A DNA stretch of 64,000 nt from Smallanthus sonchifolius (GCA_023525975.1 CM042039.1:10818501-10882500), one strand, 5' to 3'. Shown: positions 20,064-30,923, counted from the stretch's first letter. Numbers and translations: made by a program. The notes: generated by a model from the sequence alone, not told the origin.

Positions 20064-20308
20064 CAGCAAATTGTTTTAAAAATTGCTAGCAGTGTTCCAG
20101 TATTGGAGAGTGAAGATGAAGATGGGTTTCCGATATCTTTTGCTGCTAATGACAAGGACAACACTTCAAGTGGGAAAAAAGTTGCAGAAGAATCAAATAG
20201 AAAGGGTGAAAAAGGGCAAGCCAAGAGGAAAAAAGAGGTGGATGATTCTGAAAATAAGGCAAAACGAAAGAAAGATGATTCCGTTGTAGGGCATGATGAC
20301 CGGGCAAG
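20064..20308 (+). pseudogene. FKBP53: FKBP53-like exon fragment (acidic/basic linker)
   Basis: The 245-nt exon follows GCTCAG and ends before GTATGA. It encodes QQIVLKIASSVPVLESEDED-GFPIS and then a lysine-rich run (KAKRKKDDS). The VPVLESEDED core followed by charged low-complexity sequence matches the linker between the nucleoplasmin-like domain and the FKBP domain of plant FKBP53, a nuclear histone-chaperone immunophilin. Neither domain itself is present. The frame also runs open upstream to an ATG at 20004, inside what should be intron. Pseudogenic fragment; unit 2 copy at 48209-48453. Confidence 0.68.
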
Positions 20309-20585
20309 GTATGAATTCTAATGTTATTTCAGATATGGATGAAGCAATTTTGACCCATTAGCATATGAGTTGGTCATATTGGGCTGTGTTTTACCTGTAA
20401 CAAGTCAAGTTAGAATTTCACCATCTTTATTCAAATATTTATATGTTACTGTAATAATATTGTTTTTGTTATCATGATTAGCCCATTAAAAATTTAATAA
20501 GCTTTTAAGAAAATAGTCATGAAGGTGGTTGCGGGTTATAACCTTATCTGATGACCCGTTTCAAACCGAACCTTCTACATCCTAG

Positions 20586-20663
20586 GTTCGTGTTAGCAGT
20601 CTATATCTTGCTGAATCTGTTACCGGAGCAACTCCTGTTGCCAATGAGCGGGTCAAGAAAGTG
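20586..20663 (+). pseudogene. captured 78-nt exon, family not recognised
   Basis: Lies between ATCCTAG and GTAAGAT and reads VRVSSLYLAESVTGATPVAN and then ERVKKV without a stop. It follows the FKBP53-like exon by about 280 nt and could be from the same parent, but this cannot be shown. Confidence 0.45.
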
Positions 20664-20799
20664 GTAAGATTCAAATCTCGACCCATTAACTAATGAAAGT
20701 GAATTATCAAATGTATTATGGTATTTTGAAGAGGATGGCAATTATTCAAGGGTTTTGTTAAACAGGTTTGATTTTTTTATGTTTAAAGATGTATCACCA

Positions 20800-20940
20800 A
20801 GGAAAAGAAAGTTTTTGTCATCTAGTGGGGTTTTGTGTGTAGCACAAAATCCACCACCGTGACTTTATTTTACAAGAGTTTCTTTTAGTTTTGAAATAAA
20901 AGAAACTACTTTTCTTTTCCAAAAAAAAAAAAAAAAAAAA
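20800..20940 (+). repeat. retroposed transcript 3' end with A20 tract
   Basis: AATAAA at 20895-20900 lies 20 nt before a pure A20 run (20921-20940), as in a polyadenylated mRNA copied into the genome. The parent transcript is not identified. The A run directly abuts the start codon of the copia gag fragment. In unit 2 the run is A19 (49066-49084). Confidence 0.5.
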
Positions 20941-20942
20941 TA

Positions 20943-21590
20943 ATGGCTGGTGATAAAGAAGGGAACCCAGCCTCCAGAACAGTGAAAGAATCGATGGGTA
21001 GTTTTGCTTTGCAGGCACCGAAGTTAACCTCGACCAACTACGCAACATGGTCGGTTATGGTGAAGATCGTCTTGGGTGCGAACGGTTTGACAGATGGGAT
21101 TGATAAAGAAAAAGGGATCGGAATTGAAGAAAGAAAGAAGTTTATGGCCTTGGGTGTCATCTTCTAAACTCTACCGGAAGATGTAATGCTACAGATGCCC
21201 AAGTATTCAGAACTGAAAGATGTTTGGTGAAGTACAGTCCAAGTACAAGAGTTTGGGAGAAACACTTGAAGAAGATGTTGTGGTAAAGAAATTCTTGAAC
21301 TCTATGCCTGATAAATATTTACCTATTGTTCCTTCGAACGAGCAATTCGCCGAAATCGAAAAATGACGTTCAAAGATGTGGTTGGACGTTTGAAGACATG
21401 AAGAAAGAAACAAGTTCAAGAATGTGACTGAAAGTTCATCCCAAAGTCACCTCTTGTTCACCCAAACTGGAAAGAAAGTTGAAAACTACTGAGGACGTGG
21501 TAGTTGTCTTGGAAGATTTAATGGACGAGGAAAAGGGTATCCAAGATGGAATAATGAACGTGAGAATGATGGAATAATGCATCAACGATT
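20943..21590 (+). pseudogene. Ty1/copia gag fragment, decayed
   Basis: It starts MAGDKEGNPASRTVKESMG. Typical copia Gag (UBN2-type) landmarks follow: LTSTNYATWSVMVK, then, past an in-frame TAA at 21165, LPEDVMLQ, a deletion after KDVW, and GETLEEDVVVKKFLNSMPDKY, EQFAEIEKMTFKDVVGRL and a GRFNGRGKGYPRWNNE tail in shifted frames. Several stops and frameshifts are present. No protease, integrase, RT or LTR is adjacent. The unit 2 copy is 49087-49734, with the same lesions. Confidence 0.85.
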
Positions 21591-21786
21591 CGGTTGTAGC
21601 ACATTACCATTTGTCATGTATCACGTTTCCATTGGCTTTACTTGGGTTCTTTAATTGAATAAAGTTTAACAAGTTACTTGTAAACCTTTTGTCTTGTATC
21701 ACGTTTCCATTGTCTTCACAAATAATATACAATAATTACATAATTCTATATAGAAAAAAATAAAATTCCTAAAAAATATCTAAAGA

Positions 21787-22166
21787 TATGTTCCCTAAAA
21801 TATCTATATTAGGATGGAAGCAAGCAGTCTCAAACGCCACTTTGGAGGATTGAAGGGGTAATCACGTGGAAAGAAAAAACGAAAGCTAGTATTCGTTACT
21901 TTGAAAAACCGTGCTTGCGCCATGAAATTGTCCCTCTCTAACGAATGAAATCGTAGGAAACGTAGAGGTAATGAATACAAGCCTTCATGAGGAAGATGAC
22001 TTATTTTGTTGGAGAGGGATAACCGCCGGGCGGTTTTCCTAGGAAACAAATGTTTCCGTTTTCACATTTCACATGATTACTCCTTTAATCCTCCAGAAGT
22101 GACGTTTGAGACTACATGCTTTCATCCTAATATAAATGTTTTAGGGAACATATCTTTAAATATTCT
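21787..22166. pseudogene. inverted repeat of E2 ubiquitin-conjugating enzyme fragments
   Basis: Two diverged copies of the same E2 segment face opposite ways. The right arm (22012-22166, plus) reads DYSFNPPEVTFETTCFHPNI then NVLGNISLNILQ. The left arm (21787-21937, minus) reads FFPRDYPFNPPK and, in another frame, the same FETACFHPNI region. The (D)YPF-PP-V-F-T--FHPNI pattern is diagnostic of the E2 fold and precedes the catalytic Cys segment. The Cys of G-I-C-L-D is replaced by Ser (NISLNI) in the right arm. Neither arm is a complete gene. Transcription through it would give a hairpin RNA. The unit 2 copy is 49931-50310. Confidence 0.8.
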
Positions 22167-22169
22167 TCA

Positions 22170-24201
22170 AGTATTTTACATTTTTTCTATATAAAACTTT
22201 GTAATTATGGTATATTATTTTTGGAGAAAATGGAAACATGATACAGAACAAATCCGATAACTAGCTAAATCTTATTCCATTAAAGAGCAAAATAACATAT
22301 GTAAAGATTCATAACTTATTTGGAACATACTTCATCATGCTATTGGAGCTTACGTAGTTATAAACCTGGTATGACTCGAGTAATCTTCAATGTTGAATAA
22401 ATTATGTAATCTTCAATATTAAAGATTACTCATGCCTTCAAGCAACTTAACGCAGTTCCACACAATAATATAAATTGTATCAACAGTAAACTATCATTTG
22501 TCACAAAATTTTGAATTAACAATGCCAATTATATGAATAGTTCCGACTTCCGCAGCCTGCGATTTAATTTGATGACAATCAAAAATCAATTTGATGAGAA
22601 TTAAAAACAATAGCAAAGTAGCAAACAAAAAAGAATTGAACCCACGAGTTTTGCGACTCACGTGATTTTAATTCGAACAATTGCGATTTCAACCTAGAAT
22701 CTTTCACGATTTCGGACCTACTTGAACCGAATTCAGTAGGTATGGTTCTACACATAAATCCGCCCCTGCTAACCTGCTACCCCGACCGACCGACCAGCCC
22801 ATTACGCGAGGTATAATCATTAAGCCATAAACCCCTAAGGCGCAAAAGTGCAAAATATGACAAACAACCAAGTCCATTAGAGAAGTAAAAGCACAATTAA
22901 TCTAAAATATATAAAACTTCAAACTAAACTTCATAATAAAATCAAAAGAATTATCTTCAGCACCAATAATTATAAAAGCAAGTCAGCAAACAATGAGGCA
23001 GATTTTGAAAAACTTGAACTAACATTCATTTAAAAACCATGGCAGCCTCCTTTGTATAGATTGATGTCCTTATGTTTAGACCCGTCGGTAACTATGATAT
23101 TCTAAACATCCTCAACTGATCGGTGTTTATCTTGGTAGGTTCTATCATAGAGGTTCATAAATTGGTTTCTGGGCCCAAACCGAACTGGTTCGGATTTGGT
23201 CAAATAAAGACAAAATCAGTTTTTGGTCAAACCGCTTCGGGTTGAAACTGGTTGGAGAGGGGGGTTTGCCAGCTTTAAAACAGGATTGAAACCTACAAAT
23301 AGGAGGAAATGGTTATATGTGAGGCTCAGTTCTGTAAACAACGGAACAAAGAAGGATAAATCAGTATGGTGTCTGATCAACATGTAGCCGCTTTCCATAG
23401 TTAATGGAAGCTGGTTGTGAGAACCAACGTGGCTGCAAGTAGAAGTGGTGACGCCTAAGCAACTCGTTAGCTACTTCCTTGGTTGATGGTGGAAGAGAGT
23501 TTGACTCTCAAGAGGGAGAGGAGACAAGTGTAGTGTGTCAAATGAGGGATTGGCCCCTCTATTTACAGAGGGAGAAAACTCAACCCTAGTGGGCTTGGTT
23601 GTTATGAGTTGAGTTAGCCCAATAAGTCTATTAACATTTTGTGGGTTGGGCTACCCACGTCATCACATATTAAATTGTACTTCAATTATGATTAACCCAA
23701 CATGAATGTTTAGGCTGTCAATGGTTGTTGTTTGGCAAATTTGTATGTTGTGTGCTGCCATCAACATTTGAACTTCTTGTATGATTTTGAATCAAATTAC
23801 TAATGTGTTTATTTATGTTATAAAATTTACTATTTTTTGTAGAATTTCAGCATTGATAGAAAAAATTGTTATTTGGAAAGCTATATGCAAGCTAAAATAC
23901 TATGTAATAAAATTATGTTTGTGTAGGATATATTTTACAATGATTTAAGGGAAGCTAATGCTAAAGATTACAGTAAACCGATATTTTCAGAGAAAGAAAA
24001 AACAAAACATGCCTTGTAGAAAAGGAAATGAGTCTCCTCTGACGGTAGTGAGTACCATTGATTGATGCTCATAACACTTTTTTCTGGCAATTGCAAGAAT
24101 TGTGGATTGAAACCCATACTCCTTATATGTATCTAGGACAGGGGCGGCTCAATCATTTTGGTGGCCTAAAGGATAAAATCGGACCATGAACACCCCTAAA
24201 A
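22170..24201. other. no intact gene; diverged repeats
   Basis: Contains a foldback around 22385-22432 (AGTAATCTTCAAT / ATTAAAGATTACT), a 42-bp fragment of the R-block (23321-23362), and a segment at 22913-22990 that recurs at 1790-1860. At 24139 CAGGGGCGGCTCAATC looks like a DNA-transposon terminus cut by the Helitron 3' end. No coding sequence could be supported. Confidence 0.5.
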
Positions 24202-24230
24202 CCCGCGGCGAAGCGGGGTACAAATCCTAG
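24202..24230 (+). mobile_element. Helitron 3' terminus (second family)
   Basis: CCCGC-GGCGAA-GCGGG hairpin followed by GTACAAATCCTAG and T, a classic plant Helitron 3' end. I could not locate the matching TC 5' end, so the extent is unknown. It may include some of the gene fragments to the left. The unit 2 copy ends at 52374. Confidence 0.75.
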
Positions 24231-25539
24231 TTAAATACATAGTCCATGTGGTTTACTTTTTTTTTTACTAAAATAATATTTTAATCATTTTAAACAAACA
24301 TAGCATATTTTTAAATGAAAGTTACTACTAGAACCCATACTTGTTACAATATGAAAACCATATAATCTAAATATGTAACCTTTTAAACTTAGACTCTAAA
24401 TGTGTGACTAACAACAAACGCAAGTACTATTTGTGTTTAGTTATGGTAATAATAACTATAACATAATAACAACGATAATAATATAATTATTTCACATGAC
24501 TTTAACATCACATAACGTATTATTGACCATTTTTAAAAGCAAAACAATGTCCCGAGAGATCATCTTTAAAAGGTAACAGTGTCTAGAGGAACTAAACGTT
24601 TAATTAAACCTGTAATTTGGCTCAAATCACATGTAAAAAAATGTTTTTTTGTTAATTACTTAAAAACCTTGTGTATAAATTATAAAACTTACATATTCTT
24701 TAAAATTCAATGATTTTATCACTTTTAGTGTTTTAAAATGATAAAATATTCTTTTAATAATGATCTTTTAGTAGATTATGGAGCATTTTATAGTTTTACA
24801 ACACTAGATGTGATAGTTTAAATTTTATCAGCAAGTATTTTGTTGTCGAAATCAAATTTTAGGGGTGTGCATGACTCAGTTTGGGTCAGTCTTGAGTTCT
24901 TGACCTCCAAATGAACCACAACCTCAATTAACCAAAACCAAAACCTGGGTTTTCGGTTGTTAAAGCATAGATCGGTTTTATGTTCGGTTAACCGAATTTT
25001 TGTGTTTTAAGCAACGTGAGATACTATTTTACAAGGAAAAACCAACTCAAGCTTCAATACCAGCAACAATATTGGTGTCACGCAATCCCTTAATATCTGA
25101 TGTTAATTATAACTTATAAATAAAGCAAGTCATACTACTATAAAACATAACAAAATAAACGAACCCACCCTGTCTCAAAACTGATAACTGAACCACTAGG
25201 TAACCGAAATCGTTTGGTTTTCAAACTCCTATGACGGAAAACTTCATCTTTAGATCGTTTTCGTCTACCTAAGATCATATCGGAATCGAAATATCCTACA
25301 AGAGTATTCTGGTTGCTAATATGTACTAGAGATGGTTTATTTAATTGTATGGGTGAGAAAACAAGATTGATTTCTTGACCATTTGGCTAACTCATATAGA
25401 TGAGGGGTTGAGCTAACAAAGCCTCAGCTTAATTTTCCTACCAACTGATCAACAAATCTTTCATTTCTGTCCAATCTACTTCATATAAATTGATATCCAG
25501 ATTATATATGAAAGCAACCATATCATAGGTTTATGAGCA
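24231..25539. other. AT-rich stretch with hAT-like remnant
   Basis: A remnant at about 24861-25010 starts TAGGGGTGTGCATGACTC and contains repeated CGGTT(A)ACCG motifs. Unit 2 lacks the 9 bp TAGGGGTGT at this edge. No gene upstream of the PELPK1-like locus. Confidence 0.45.
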
Positions 25540-25680
25540 ATGTCGCCCCACAAATACCCTTCCTTTGTCATACCATTGTTGATCATCGCGTTGGCGTCGA
25601 TGAGGAGCAGCATTCTCGTAGCGGACGCAAGAAACCTTCTAGAGATAGATATTCCTAAGCCCGAATTCCCTGAAATATGA
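25540..25680 (+). pseudogene. PELPK1-like: truncated PELPK1-like gene, unit 1
   Basis: It keeps the start codon, the signal-peptide region (MSPHKYPSFVIPLLIIALAS) and the first repeat (PKPEFPEI), then ends in TGA at residue 47. Compared with 53675-54037, the rest of the coding region and the 3' UTR start have been deleted. They are replaced by a 17-bp filler (25677-25693) that copies 25600-25616 of the same gene. The deletion removes nearly all PELPK repeats, so the product could only be a signal peptide. Confidence 0.85.
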
Positions 25681-26161
25681 GGAGCAGCATTCTGTATGAA
25701 TATGACTAATATTTTGAATGGATTTATGTTGTTACATATGAACTACTAGCAAACTTAGTGCATGGTATGGTTTTATACAAACCAAGTTGAAATGCATTGA
25801 CTAGTTGTTCTTGAAACACGGATTTTTAACAAATTACAGCTAACAGAAAGAGACCGAGAACTGAATTTTTTTAAAACAAATTATATCAGAAAAGACATGA
25901 TCTACCCTTTGTAATCTGAAGAAGGCCAACGTCTTAACCAATTTTGAGGGGGTTTGGATCAGTTCGGTTTGGTTTAAACTAGTTTTAGTCTATAGGTTTA
26001 TAAGCCGGTTTAACTATCGGTTTGGATCGATTTGAAAACCAGATTTAACCAATGACTATTACCAAGAGTCAAGACAAATGTAACTAACCAACAATATACT
26101 CAATTTGGGAATGGTCTACAAATGCCGATGAGATCGATAATTAGTGGACCCAAAGTGCTTC
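25681..26161. other. 3' flank of the PELPK1-like locus, unit 1
   Basis: No gene. It retains about 80 bp (25797-25875) and about 214 bp (around 25895-26108) that are deleted from unit 2. Confidence 0.55.
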
Positions 26162-26343
26162 GGGGGTGTTCGGATTGACTTACTTAACCTGCTTATAACT
26201 TATTAACTTTTTAGAAAAGAATATGTTTGACTCCCCTTACTTTGTCTCCTTTTAATGGTTTTTAAAAAATAAAGAGAATTATGACTTTTGACTTTTTAAA
26301 TAAGTCAATAAGTAGTTTCAAATAAGTAATTCCAAACACCCTC
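26162..26343. mobile_element. small MITE with GGGTGTTYGGA termini
   Basis: The left end GGGGTGTTCGGATTGACTTA and the right end (reverse complement GAGGGTGTTTGGAATTACTTA) are inverted repeats. No ORF. The target duplication is not clear. The unit 2 copy is 54342-54522. Confidence 0.6.
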
Positions 26344-26376
26344 TCGTTATGCAAAGGAAATCGTAAGGGTTGTGCA

Positions 26377-26590
26377 CAGGGGCGGATCTACACAGGGCCG
26401 GGGGGTCCACCGGAAACCCCCAAGTTTTGAAATTGTAGTAGAAAACTACACAAAAAAAGTAGGGTGAACCCAAATTGAAAAAATTGAAAACAGACGGCCA
26501 TGAAAGTTCCGGTGAGGCAAGAGAGAGAGGGGCGGCAATGGAAGTTCTGGTGCGGCAATATCTTGAAGAAGATGTACTTGGTAAAAGAAA
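26377..26590 (+). mobile_element. remnant of a CAGGGGCGGATC-type DNA transposon
   Basis: The terminus CAGGGGCGGATCTACACAGG is followed by AAAACTACACAAAAAAAG and GGGTGAACCC, shared in reverse with 10770-11010. The right end is not found. The unit 2 copy starts at 54556. Confidence 0.45.
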
Positions 26591-26983
26591 TTAAAGCTAA
26601 ATTTTGTAATAATCCCTTTTAGTTTAATAAAGTTACAAATTAAACCTTTTAGTTTGATTTATTTTTCAAACAACCTAGACTTGAACAATTCGTATTAAAT
26701 AATATCAACCATAACTAGTTAAATTTAGTAGGTAAATAATGTGTTTTGTTGTTAGATTAGTCAATTAATTTATAATTGTTTTTTATGTTCTTATTTTTTA
26801 TTTTTATTGTGTTTAATCATTTATTTATTGTGTCAACTTCTTTTGAACCTACCCAGCTTTTGCACCCGCTCAAAAAATTTCTTGTATTCGTCACTTGGTG
26901 ATATAGAAGACCAATAGATGGTTTTAAAAGAGGTTTTGGTTTTGTGAAATAGGTTTACAAACAAGTAGATTGCCCATTGTAAT
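26591..26983. other. AT-rich stretch, nothing recognised
   Basis: No supported gene or element termini. Confidence 0.45.
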
Positions 26984-27540
26984 TAGGGGTGTTCAAAGTC
27001 GGATATCCGAAAATTTCGGATAGTGGATTTCACTATCCGAATCCGAAATTTCGAATATCCGAATTTTCGGATACGGATTCAGATATTTAAACAGATATCC
27101 GAAATTTCTTGATTTTGTTCATTTTGAAAAATAGCATGAACTGCAATGCTCTTGATTCAGATCTGCAAAAATCAACAAATATGAATTCTTTAAACATGGA
27201 AATAGCATGAACTGCAAAAAATCAAAAAAACTTAAATACCCAAAACAATCAAAGATCTTTTTTGACGAAATATTTAAATTACTCACTACATTGCTAAAAA
27301 GATCTTAATTCAAAATTAAAGACCTAAAAAAGATAAGATTTTTACTCATATAAGAGTTAGAGTTTTTCAAGATCTGCACAATACTGCAAATCAAAGATAC
27401 CTTTAATTGGTTGAGTAGCATAGCACGAGTAACGCAGTAGCGGAGTACCAGTGCTGGTGTGGTGGTCGTCATCCGTAGGGAAGGTCGGAGTAGCGGTGGA
27501 CCGGTGGTGGTCGTCGGCCGCTGGTGCAAGGGACGATGGT
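26984..27540 (+). mobile_element. hAT-like element, left part
   Basis: TAGGGGTGTTCAAAGTCGG followed by dense GGATATCCGAA / TTCGGAT repeats (26984-27110) is the usual left terminus of non-autonomous plant hAT elements. The right end appears to be lost at the LINE junction. A GC-rich piece (27430-27530) has no recognisable coding. The unit 2 copy starts at 55163. Confidence 0.5.
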
Positions 27541-27559
27541 AGAGTTTTTTTCAATTGTG

Positions 27560-28668
27560 GGAGGAAACAAGAAGTAAGGATGAGGATGAAGAATCTGTTC
27601 TCAATGCTTTACCCTTGTATTATTTCTCCTTATATAAAGTGCCCGAAAGTGTCTTAGCTACTCTCGACATCTTGAGGAGAAAGTTCCTGTGGGGTGGGGT
27701 GACTGAGGAGAAATCAAAGGTGTGCTGGGTTTCATGGGAAAAGGTGACCTCTCCACGTAATTTCGTTGGTTTAGGGCTAAGCTCGCTGCGCTCGGCTAAC
27801 AATAGTCTGCTGGCGAAATGGTGGTGGAGGTTCAAAACGGAAGATAAAGCTTTATGAAGAAAGGTAGTCTGGGCGTTGCATCATAATTCCCATCACTGGA
27901 ATTTTATTCATGTAAAGTTATCAATGCCTGGAGTTTGGAAGCAAAGTATTTGGTGTGTCTAGACACCTGTTACAACTTGGCGTGGATTTAACAAAATTGA
28001 TCAGGGGTGAACTCGGGAGTGGGTCATCTTTGCTTTTCTGGAATGAATGTTGGTGCGAGTCAACTACTCTGGCTGAGTCTTATCCTGCCTTATTCGTTAT
28101 AGAAAGGGACAAGTGTTGCAAAATTGCTGATCGGATAAGGATGGTTGATAGTGTGGTTTCAATGACATGGGACTGGTCCGAGATCCCGTCCTCAACAGCA
28201 GCGTTAAACGAGTTGCAAGGAATTTCGCATGAGTTATCGTCTGTGGTTCTTTCTTATTCAGCGGATAGCTGGCGGTGGGCTATCGATCCGTCTGGGTGGT
28301 TTTCCGTCTCAAGCCTAAAATGTCAAATTAATTTGGTCAGTTTGTCATCTCCTGAATATATTTTCGCCTGGAATAACTAGGTCCCCACTAAGGTGGGAGT
28401 GGTGGCGTGGAGAGCTGAACTGGATAGACTTCCGACGAAAGGGGCATTAATTAGAAGGCACATTCATGTGCAATCACCATGGTGTGTCCTGTGTGGCGAC
28501 GTCGAGGAGACGGCAGAATATGTGTTCATTTATTGCGCCTTTGCCCAAGATGTTTGGCAAGTAGTGTTCCAATGGTGCAAGATTTTACCTTTTTTTGCAT
28601 CTGATGTTCTTGATCTTTTGGGTATCTTCAAGTTCATTCCAGGTGGGGAAAAGAAGAAAAAAACTATT
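27560..28668 (+). pseudogene. LINE reverse transcriptase C-terminal / zf-RVT fragment
   Basis: It encodes, across several frames, LNALPLYYFSLYKVP, RRKFLWGG, VCWVSWEKV, GLGLSSLRSANNSLLAKWWW, then LLFWNECWC and the zinc-binding region VPTKVGVVAWRAELDRLPTK with SPWCVLCGDVEETAEYVF. These are landmarks of the end of plant L1-type ORF2, after the polymerase core. The catalytic YADD region, endonuclease and 3' tail are missing. Stops occur at 27856 (TGG to TGA, unit 1 only) and near 27961 (both units). The right end is fused in frame to gypsy RT. Confidence 0.85.
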
Positions 28669-30890
28669 CATGCCTTTCATCTTCGTAAAATTCTTGAAGT
28701 GTTGCAAAGGGAAAAACTTTATGCAAAGTTTTCAAAGTGCGCATTTTGGTTGCGTGAGATCCAGTTCTTAGGTCATGTGGTGAATGAGAAAGGAATTACA
28801 GTCGAGCCATCCAAGATAGTGGCGGTAGAAGATTGGTCATCACCGAAGACGCCTTCGGAGATTAGAAGTTTCTTGGGGTTGGCGGGCTATTATCGGCGGT
28901 TTATTGAGAACTTCTCTCGAATTGCCTTGCTGATGACGAAGTTAACGCGTAAGGAGACGAAGTGTGTATGGGGTTCCGAGCAAGAATCTGCCTTTCAACT
29001 CTTGAAGGAAAAGTTGACTAAAGCGCCTATCTTATCCTTGTCGGACGAGACCGAAGATTTTGTGGTATATTCGGATGCCTGGCATTCGGGGTTGGGGTGT
29101 GTTTTGATGCAAAGGGGAAGATGATTGCCTATGCGTCTAGGCAGTTGAAGACTCACGAGGTAAATTACCCTACCCATGATTTAGAGCTTGCTGCCATGGT
29201 TTTTGCGCTCAAGATTTGGAGGCATTATTTGTATGGGGTAAGTGTACGATTTACACGGATCACAAAAGTCTCAAGTATTTCTTTGACCAAAAAGACCTTA
29301 ACATGAGGCAAAGGCGGTGGCTTGAATTGGTCAAAGATTATGATTATGAGATACTCTACCATCCGGGTAAAACAAATGTGGTGACGGATGCGCTTAGTCG
29401 GAAGACGAGCCATACACCTATCAAGGTGAAGTCATTTAAGATGACAATTTCATCATCTCTTATTGATGAAATCCGGGAGGCTCAAGTGTTAGCACTTGGT
29501 GGTGATTTGAAAAAGGAACGGATGGTTGCTTATGTTGAAAAGCTTGGAGAAAATAGTTCTGGGTTAAAGACATGCTTTGATAGAATTTGGATTCCTAGGT
29601 TGTCAAGTGTGTTGGCAACTATTTTAGATGAGACGCATAAATCCAAATATTCTATCCATTCGGAGGCCACAAAAATGTTTTATGACTTGAGGTGTCATTT
29701 TTGGTGGACGGGTATGAGGCGTTATATAGTTAAGTATCTGGAGAGGTGTCTCATATGCTTATGGGTGAAGGCGGAGCATCAAAATCCGTATGAAAAGCTT
29801 CAACCGCTTGAAATACCGCTTTGGAAATGGGAAAACATTACCATGAATTTGATCACTAAACTACCAAAGACTCGAAAAGGTTATGATGCGATTTGGGTAG
29901 TAGTGGATCGGTTGACAAAGAGTGCACATTTCCTTACAATAAAGGAAACGTATTCTTCAGATAGGTTGGCGGATTTGTATGTGAAGGAAATAGTGTCACG
30001 TCATGGTGTGCCGGTGTCGATTATATCGAACCGTGATACGAGATTTACTTCTCGTTTTTGAAGAAATTCCATGAGGATATGGGGACTAGATTGAACCTTA
30101 GCACAGCTTATCATCCACAAACGGATGGTCAAAGCGAGCGGACGATTCAAACGCTCGAGGATATGTTGCGAGCATGTGCTTTGGATTTTGGGGGAAATTG
30201 GGACGACTATCTACCATTGGCGGAATTTTTATACAACAATATCTACCATTCTAGTATTGGTATGCCGCCTTTTGAGGCATTGTATGGAGGAAATGTAGAA
30301 CACCCGTGTGTTGGGGTGAAATTGGTCAACGGGAGCTTGGAAGTAAAGAGGTGGTCAATGAAACCATTGGTAGTATTGACCTAATTAGAGCACGTTTGAA
30401 GGCGGCTCAAGATCGCCAAAAGTCCTATGCGGATAATAGGAAGCGGGCGATTGAGTTTCAAGTGGGAGACTTTGTGCTTTTGAAAGTCTCTCCTTGGAAA
30501 GGGGTGATACGATTTAGGAAACGGGGGAAGTTAGGTACACGTTTCATCGGACCGTTTAAGGTGATAGCAAGGGTGGGTGCGGTGGCCTACCGTTTGGAGC
30601 TACCGGAGGGACTAAGTAGACTTCATAACACATTTCATTTTTCTCATTTGCGAAAATGTTTGGCGGATGAATCTACTTTTTTCCCATTGGATGATATTGA
30701 ATTGGATGAAAAATTAAATTATATTGAGGAAACGGTGGCAATCTTGGATAGAAAAGTGAAGAAATTACGGAATAAAGAGATTAGCTAAGTTTTGATGAGG
30801 TGGAAACATAAGAAGGGGGCGGATATGACTTGGGAAACCGAGAAAGAAATGCTCAAATATTATCCGAACCTTTTTATGTGAAGTCGGGTT
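28669..30890 (+). pseudogene. Ty3/gypsy pol fragment (RT end, RNase H, integrase, chromodomain-like tail)
   Basis: Order: RT thumb (KLYAKFSKCAFWL, FLGHVV, SFLGLAGYYRRFI), RNase H (VVYSDA, YASRQLK, YTDHKSLKYFF, HPGKTNVVTDALSR), integrase zinc finger (CLICLWVKAEHQ), core (IWVVVDRLTKSAHF, YHPQTDGQSERTIQTLED), GPF/Y-type tail (RFIGPFKVIARVG) and a short chromodomain-like end (GADMTWETEKEML). Frame breaks lie near 29105, 29235, 30059 (one-base loss at a Trp codon) and 30303; all are shared with unit 2. The two integrase catalytic Asp positions read Asn (MNLITKLP, ISNRD). The polymerase active site and everything 5' are absent. A Tekay/Del-like chromovirus is likely; it is dead. Confidence 0.9.
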
Positions 30891-30923
30891 TCGGGGACGA
30901 AACCCAAATAAGGGGAGGTGATT

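Noticed and set aside
20818..21048. Minus-strand ORFs across the poly(A)/copia junction
   Set aside because: They are shadows of the A-run (poly-Phe) and of the copia gag frame.
23216..23398. 60-codon minus-strand ORF through the R-block fragment (TDLSFFVPLFTELSL)
   Set aside because: It arises from the non-coding R-block family. Frames differ or stop in the other copies. It could instead hint at a coding origin for the R-block, but support is too weak to call a gene.
27305..27657. Overlapping small ORFs on both strands in the GC-rich part of the hAT-like element
   Set aside because: Repetitive composition and no conserved domain. The frames are chance results of GC-rich repeats.
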